Source: an uncultured Eubacteriales bacterium
GTDB taxonomy: Bacteria; Bacillota; Clostridia; Oscillospirales; Oscillospiraceae
Length of the DNA: 10,394 nucleotides
Assembly (NCBI GenBank): GCA_900549885.1
Contig: URQA01000089.1
Location: 1 to 10,394, forward strand
Reading direction: 5' to 3'
The notes beneath the pieces are model-generated. The model worked only from the letters and a program-made list of their open reading frames with translations, made no database searches and had not been told where the DNA came from. Positions 6,796 to 10,394 of this stretch are shown here, piece by piece (the stretch's first letter is position 1; every line of letters begins with the position of its first letter). The translations under genes and the position numbers were made by a program.

Positions 6796-7740
6796 TCACT
6801 GCCGTCCCAACGCCAGCCCGGCGGTCTCCGCAAAGCCCAGCATCAAGTTCATGTTCTGCACCGCTGCGCCGGAGGCGCCTTTGCCCAAGTTGTCAAAGAC
6901 GGCCACTACCACGGTACTGTCCCCGTTGCCGCACACATACAGCCGCAGATCGTCCCGCCCTGCCATGGCGTTGGCCGCCATCTGGGCCGGATGCCGGCCA
7001 AAGGGGGCCACCTGTACCAGCGTCTCCCCTTCATAGTAAGCAGCCAGCATTTCGCAGACATCCTCCGCTGTGGGCGTGCCCTTCAAAAAGCGGTTTTCCA
7101 GCATCACCACTGTCTCCATCCCCTTGTAGTAGTCGTCCACCACCGGGCAGAACACCGGGGGATGCTTCAGTCCCGCATACTTTATCATCTCAGGCAGGTG
7201 CTTGTGATCTAGGCCCAGGGAATATGTTCTGGGGCTGAACAGGTCCTCCGTCTTGTCCCCCTCATACTGGGCAATCATCTTCTTGCCGCCTCCGGAATAC
7301 CCGGTAAGGGAGTAGCAGCTCACAGGGGCATCCTTCGGCAGCATCCCCATCGCTGCCAGAGGTGCGGCGCTGGACAGAAAGCCTGTGGCATGGCAGCCAG
7401 GGTTGGCTACCCGTCTGGCGAATTTGACCCGCTGGCGCTGTCCGGCCAGCAGTTCCGGAAAGCCGTAGACCCAGCCGGGAGCGATTCTGTGAGCGGTGGA
7501 GGCATCAATGATCTTCGTGTGCTCATTGGTGACCAGCTCCACTGCCTCCCGGGCAGCCTGGTCGGGCAGGCACAGGAACACCAGGTCCGCCCCGTTCATG
7601 AGTTTGGCCCGCTCGACACTGTCCTTGCGCTTATCCGGGTCGATGCGCAGCAGCTCAATGTCCTCCCGGGCGGCCAGCCGGTCGTAGATTTGAAGCCCGG
7701 TGGTGCCCTCCTGGCCGTCGATGTATACTTTTGGCGTCAT
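6796..7740 (-). CDS. argC: N-acetyl-gamma-glutamyl-phosphate reductase
   Basis: NADPH-dependent reduction of N-acetylglutamyl phosphate to the semialdehyde, the third step of the pathway; cytoplasmic. The 314-residue length and the opening MTPKVYIDGQEGTTGLQI, which holds the nucleotide-binding glycine loop, suit the shorter (type 2) subgroup of the family. The catalytic cysteine is C116 in VANPGCHATG. Start ATG 7740 has GGAGG with seven-base spacing, and argH ends 27 bases upstream, so the two are in one transcript. The product passes to ArgD, encoded further along the same operon. No disruption is seen. Confidence 0.95.
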   Translation of the reverse strand: MTPKVYIDGQEGTTGLQIYDRLAAREDIELLRIDPDKRKDSVERAKLMNGADLVFLCLPDQAAREAVELVTNEHTKIIDASTAHRIAPGWVYGFPELLAGQRQRVKFARRVANPGCHATGFLSSAAPLAAMGMLPKDAPVSCYSLTGYSGGGKKMIAQYEGDKTEDLFSPRTYSLGLDHKHLPEMIKYAGLKHPPVFCPVVDDYYKGMETVVMLENRFLKGTPTAEDVCEMLAAYYEGETLVQVAPFGRHPAQMAANAMAGRDDLRLYVCGNGDSTVVVAVFDNLGKGASGAAVQNMNLMLGFAETAGLALGRQ

Positions 7741-7767
7741 TCCCTGACCTCCGATCCCGTCAAGCCC

Positions 7768-9171
7768 TCACGCCTGAGCGCCGGCCGCGGCGCCGGAGCT
7801 CTTGGCGATGAAGTCCTCGATGAGCTCGATCTGCTGCGTCACACTCTCCGCGCTGGGCCCGCCGTACACCTTGCGGCCGTTGACGCAGGTATGGAGCTGG
7901 AGGGCGTCGTAGACATCCTCGTCAAACAGGCTGCTGATGGCCCGGAAATCCTTCAGGGGCAGAGTGTCCAAGCTCTCGCCGGAGCGGATACACATGTTCA
8001 CCAGCCGGCCCACGATCATATACGCCTCCCGGAAGGGCATGCCCTTCTTCACCAGGTAGTCGGCGCAGTCGGTGGCGTTGATGAAGCCGCCGGAGGCCGC
8101 CCGGGCCATGTTCTTCTCCTTCACCGTCAGGGTGTCCAGCATGGCGGCGAACACCGGCACGCATAGCTCCACAGTGTCGATGGCATCGAATACCGGCTCC
8201 TTGTCCTCCTGCATATCTTTGTTGTAGGCCAGGGGCAGCCCCTTCATCACCGTGAGCAGGGTGATGAGGGAGCCGTATACCCGCCCGGTCTTGCCCCGCA
8301 CCAACTCGGCCACGTCGGGGTTCTTCTTCTGGGGCATGATGGACGAGCCTGTGGAATAGGCGTCGTCCAGTTCTACATACTTGAACTCCCAGGAGCACCA
8401 CAGGATGATTTCCTCAGAGAACCGGGACAGGTGCATCATGAGAATGGACAGGGCGGAGAGCAGCTCGATAGCGTAATCCCGGTCAGATACCGAGTCCATG
8501 GAGTTGTCCGTGGGCTTTTTGAATCCCAGGGCGGCGGCTGTCTCAAACCGGTCCACTGGATAGGTGGAGGTGGCCAGGGCCCCCGCCCCCAGAGGACACT
8601 CGTCCAGCCGCTCCAGGCAGTCCTCCAGCCGGGTCACATCCCGGCGGAGCATGTTGGCGTAGGCCATCATGTAGTGGCCAAAGGTGGTAGGCTGGGCCCG
8701 TTGGAGATGGGTATAGCCGGGCATCACTGTGTTCAGGTTTGCCTTGGCCTTTTTCACCAGCACCTTCTGCAGATCTAAAATCAGGCTAATAATATGGGGA
8801 ATTTCTTCCTTCACATACAGCCGGAAGTCGGTGGCCACCTGGTCGTTGCGGCTGCGGGCGGTGTGCAGGCGCTTGCCCGTGTCCCCGATGCGCTCGGTAA
8901 GCAGCGCCTCAATGTTCATGTGAATGTCCTCGTTGTCCAGGGAGAACTCCACCTTGTCCTCCTCAATATCCGCCAAAATGGTCTGGAGTCCGTCGATGAT
9001 CTTCTCTGCCTCATGCTCCTCAATGATGCCGGTCTTGCCCAGCATATGGGCATGGGCGATGGAGCCGCGGATGTCCTGCTCGTACAGCCGGGCGTCAAAG
9101 CCGATGGAGGAGTTAAAGTCGTTGACCAGGGTGTCAGTCTCTTTTTGGAATCTTCCGGCCCACAGTTTCAT
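7768..9171 (-). CDS. argH: Argininosuccinate lyase
   Basis: Splits argininosuccinate into arginine and fumarate, the last step of the pathway; homotetramer of the fumarase/aspartase superfamily. It has 467 residues, the usual length. Motifs: HTARSRNDQVATD in the first third, GYTHLQRAQPTTFGHY with the catalytic Thr-His pair, and the flexible signature loop GSSIMPQKKNP with S276 and S277. The C-terminus ends in an Ala-rich tail. The frame is open upstream to 9240, but ATG 9171 is chosen because it gives the family opening MKLWAGRF and has AAAGG about eleven bases before it; the upstream extension lies in a hairpin region and has no family match. It follows argG after an unusually long 437-base gap and precedes argC by 27 bases. 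Confidence 0.96.
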   Translation of the reverse strand: MKLWAGRFQKETDTLVNDFNSSIGFDARLYEQDIRGSIAHAHMLGKTGIIEEHEAEKIIDGLQTILADIEEDKVEFSLDNEDIHMNIEALLTERIGDTGKRLHTARSRNDQVATDFRLYVKEEIPHIISLILDLQKVLVKKAKANLNTVMPGYTHLQRAQPTTFGHYMMAYANMLRRDVTRLEDCLERLDECPLGAGALATSTYPVDRFETAAALGFKKPTDNSMDSVSDRDYAIELLSALSILMMHLSRFSEEIILWCSWEFKYVELDDAYSTGSSIMPQKKNPDVAELVRGKTGRVYGSLITLLTVMKGLPLAYNKDMQEDKEPVFDAIDTVELCVPVFAAMLDTLTVKEKNMARAASGGFINATDCADYLVKKGMPFREAYMIVGRLVNMCIRSGESLDTLPLKDFRAISSLFDEDVYDALQLHTCVNGRKVYGGPSAESVTQQIELIEDFIAKSSGAAAGAQA

Positions 9172-9205
9172 AATCAACACAGCCTTTCGCTGAATATGTA
9201 GAGCA

Positions 9206-9225
9206 GGGGCGGCGTATGCCGCCCC
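9206..9225 (-). repeat. GC hairpin just upstream of argH
   Basis: GGGGCGGC (9206-9213) and GCCGCCCC (9218-9225) form a perfect 8-bp stem closing a four-base loop, 35 bases upstream of the argH start. Neither strand shows a T-run right after it, so it is a poor terminator. It may be an mRNA end-stabilising or processing structure. Confidence 0.5.
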
Positions 9226-9387
9226 CGCAGGTTTTCGCAACGTTTTCGCCGCGGGTAAACGTCAGTTGTCGCAATCTTTGGAGTGCTTGCTTCTCCGCGG
9301 TGAGAGCAGGCTTGCTCCCGCTCCGCTGTTTCCCTTCCCGCGCAATCCGCTTGCGGACTTTTGCGGGCCCCTTGGGCAGCTTGATCG

Positions 9388-9453
9388 CTTACCTTGCTCC
9401 GTGAGAGCTTAGACGGTACTGGGCAGGCCCTACAGGTTGGTGACCCCGGTATC
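9388..9453 (-). pseudogene. Decayed, diverged copy of the argG 3' end
   Basis: Read on the minus strand, 22 codons match the C-terminus of the intact ArgG next door. The intact protein has NLWGLPDTVQALREQGK (inside 9618-9686); this copy reads NL*GLPSTV*ALTEQGK. About 45 of 66 bases agree, with one codon missing. Many differences fall in third codon positions without changing the residue (Val, Ala, Leu, Glu, Gln, Gly, Lys codons). Two codons have become stops: TAG at 9430-9432 for Trp, and TAA at 9409-9411 for Gln. This pattern suggests a copy that diverged as a working gene and then died, not a recent tandem slip. No ArgG-like sequence could be followed upstream of it toward 9608. Confidence 0.6.
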
Positions 9454-9608
9454 GCTTTCCCTGCCAACCTGCTGCGCCGTGGTCCCCTGCCATGTTATCT
9501 TCGCGAACGAACTGAATCTGCTCTTGCACCAAGGGTTTGCTGCGCAAAGCACTTGTTCAGTGCGCCTATACCGTCCGATTTGCCAGGGCTGGGTCGTCGG
9601 TCGTCCCT

Positions 9609-10394
9609 TTACTTCAGTTTCCCCTGTTCTCTCAGTGCCTGAACCGTGTCGGGCAGCCCCCACAGGTTGATAAACCCGCCGGCATCGTTCTGGTTGTAGT
9701 CGCTCTCCTCGAAGGTGACCAAGTTTTCCGAATACAAGGTCTCAGGGGAGGTAACGGAGGAGGTGATGATGTTGCCCTTGTAGAGCTTGAGCTTCACCGT
9801 GCCTGTGACGTGGTCCTGGGTCTTGACCGCGAAGGCCTGGAGGGCTTCCCGCAGGGGGGTGAACCACTTGCCGTTGTACACCAGGTCGGCGAAGTCCACC
9901 GCCAGCTTCTGCTTCATGTGCTTGGTGTCCTTGTCGATGGTGATCTGCTCCAGCACCTCGTGGGCCCGGTAGAGGATGGTGCCGCCCGGAGTCTCATAGA
10001 CGCCCCGGTCCTTCATGCCCACCAGCCGGTTCTCCACGATGTCCAGCAGGCCGATGCCGTTCTCGCCGCCCAGCTTGTTCAGCTTGCGGATGATGTCGCT
10101 GGCCTTCATCTTCTCGCCGTCGATGGCCACGGGCCAGCCCTTCTCAAAGTCCAGGGTCACATAGGTGGCCTTGTCGGGAGCCATGGCGGGGGACACGCCC
10201 ATCTCCAGGAAGCCGGGCTTGTCATACTGGGGCTCGTTGGCGGGATCCTCCAGATCCAGGCCCTCGTGGGACAGGTGCCACAGGTTCTTGTCCTTGGAGT
10301 AATTGGTCTCCCGGCTGATCTTCAGGGGGACGTTGTGGGCCTCGGCATAGTCGATCTCCTCGTCCCGGCCCTTGATGTCCCACTCCCGCCAGGG
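9609..10394 (-). CDS. argG: Argininosuccinate synthase, C-terminal part (cut by window edge)
   Basis: ATP-dependent joining of citrulline and aspartate to argininosuccinate, the seventh step; cytoplasmic homotetramer. The last 261 codons are here; full proteins have about 400, so the ATP-binding N-terminal domain lies beyond the window. The frame is open to the very last base. Visible: DYAEAHNVPLKISRETNYSK and NLWHLSHEGLDLEDP (synthetase domain), LNKLGGENGIGLLDIVENR, VGMKDRGVYETPGGT, and the C-terminal NQNDAGGFINLWGLP oligomerisation tail, ending in TAA at 9609. The sequence looks intact. It is the most upstream arginine gene visible, so the operon promoter is probably upstream of it. Confidence 0.96.
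   Translation of the reverse strand, partial: PWREWDIKGRDEEIDYAEAHNVPLKISRETNYSKDKNLWHLSHEGLDLEDPANEPQYDKPGFLEMGVSPAMAPDKATYVTLDFEKGWPVAIDGEKMKASDIIRKLNKLGGENGIGLLDIVENRLVGMKDRGVYETPGGTILYRAHEVLEQITIDKDTKHMKQKLAVDFADLVYNGKWFTPLREALQAFAVKTQDHVTGTVKLKLYKGNIITSSVTSPETLYSENLVTFEESDYNQNDAGGFINLWGLPDTVQALREQGKLK

Larger units (their letters stand above)
9172..9608 (-). other. argG-argH gap: hairpin-rich, no intact gene
   Basis: This is the only long spacer in the operon. It holds, from argG toward argH: about 150 bases with no recognised feature, a decayed argG 3' end (9388-9453), then a series of hairpins. These are an imperfect GC stem at 9337-9367 (CCCGC...GCGGG with inner TCCG/CGGA), GAGCA/TGCTC at 9304-9317, a direct repeat of GTTTTCGC (9231-9238 and 9242-9249), and a perfect 8-bp stem at 9206-9225. 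Frames through it lack ribosome binding sites and family content. A promoter for argH could be here, but I see no convincing -35/-10 pair or ArgR-type box. No T-box or known riboswitch consensus was recognised. Confidence 0.5.

Noticed and set aside
6744..6833. N-terminal extension of argJ to the upstream ATG
   Set aside because: It would overlap argC, adds an Arg/Trp-rich stretch foreign to the family, and lacks a ribosome binding site; ATG 6743 has GAGGG at proper spacing.
7390..8166. 258-codon plus-strand frame across the argC/argH junction
   Set aside because: Runs antisense to two well-supported genes and has no recognisable domain.
9172..9240. N-terminal extension of argH to 9240
   Set aside because: The added residues come from the hairpin region and match nothing; MKLWAGRF at 9171 is the family start.
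9174..9467. 97-codon minus-strand frame in the argG-argH gap
   Set aside because: Composition (Arg, Ser, Pro, Cys) looks random, there is no RBS, and it runs through hairpins and the argG relic in a different frame.
9172..9608. T-box, riboswitch or attenuator controlling argH
   Set aside because: I looked for T-box and arginine-codon leader signs and found no consensus box, no arginine codon run and no terminator with a U-tract.

Overview
The window comes from a GC-rich Gram-positive gut-type bacterium. Strong AGGAGG-like ribosome binding sites, the protein types (DUF4358 lipoprotein, BMP-family nucleoside transporter) and the codon use suggest a clostridial Oscillospiraceae relative of the Flavonifractor/Lawsonibacter kind. 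That placement is inferred from style, not from a marker gene.

Left end, plus strand (1-1619). The last 41 codons of one nucleoside-type ABC permease overlap the start of a second permease (ATGA). After about 94 codons the second gene switches in frame into a lipoprotein: lipobox Cys, DUF4358-like region, Pro/Ser-rich linker, and a transglutaminase-like domain with a complete Cys-His-Asp triad. This is a chimeric ORF. Either a deletion at a short shared stretch fused two genes, or the assembly joined two loci.

Middle gap (1620-2178). It contains no convincing intact gene, only weak ORFs that look like debris. It ends in a clear rho-independent terminator serving the operon that arrives from the right.

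Right 80 percent, minus strand (10394 down to 2179). This is one long arginine biosynthesis operon, transcribed right to left: argG (3' part only), a 437-bp gap, argH, argC, argJ, argB, a possible 43-codon ORF, argD, argF, terminator. ArgB, ArgC, ArgD and ArgJ turn N-acetylglutamate into ornithine and recycle the acetyl group. ArgF, ArgG and ArgH then convert ornithine to citrulline, argininosuccinate and arginine. No promoter for the operon lies in the window; it should be upstream of argG.

The points outside routine annotation are: (1) the permease/transglutaminase fusion; (2) a decayed, diverged second copy of the argG 3' end lying between argG and argH; (3) a 43-codon ORF exactly filling the argB-argD space, with its ribosome binding site in a hairpin and its stop overlapping the argD start (TGATG); (4) a 10-bp inverted repeat around the argJ stop codon; (5) a hairpin-rich stretch upstream of argH. 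I see no CRISPR array, tRNA, rRNA, insertion sequence or phage gene, and no clearly novel multi-gene system.
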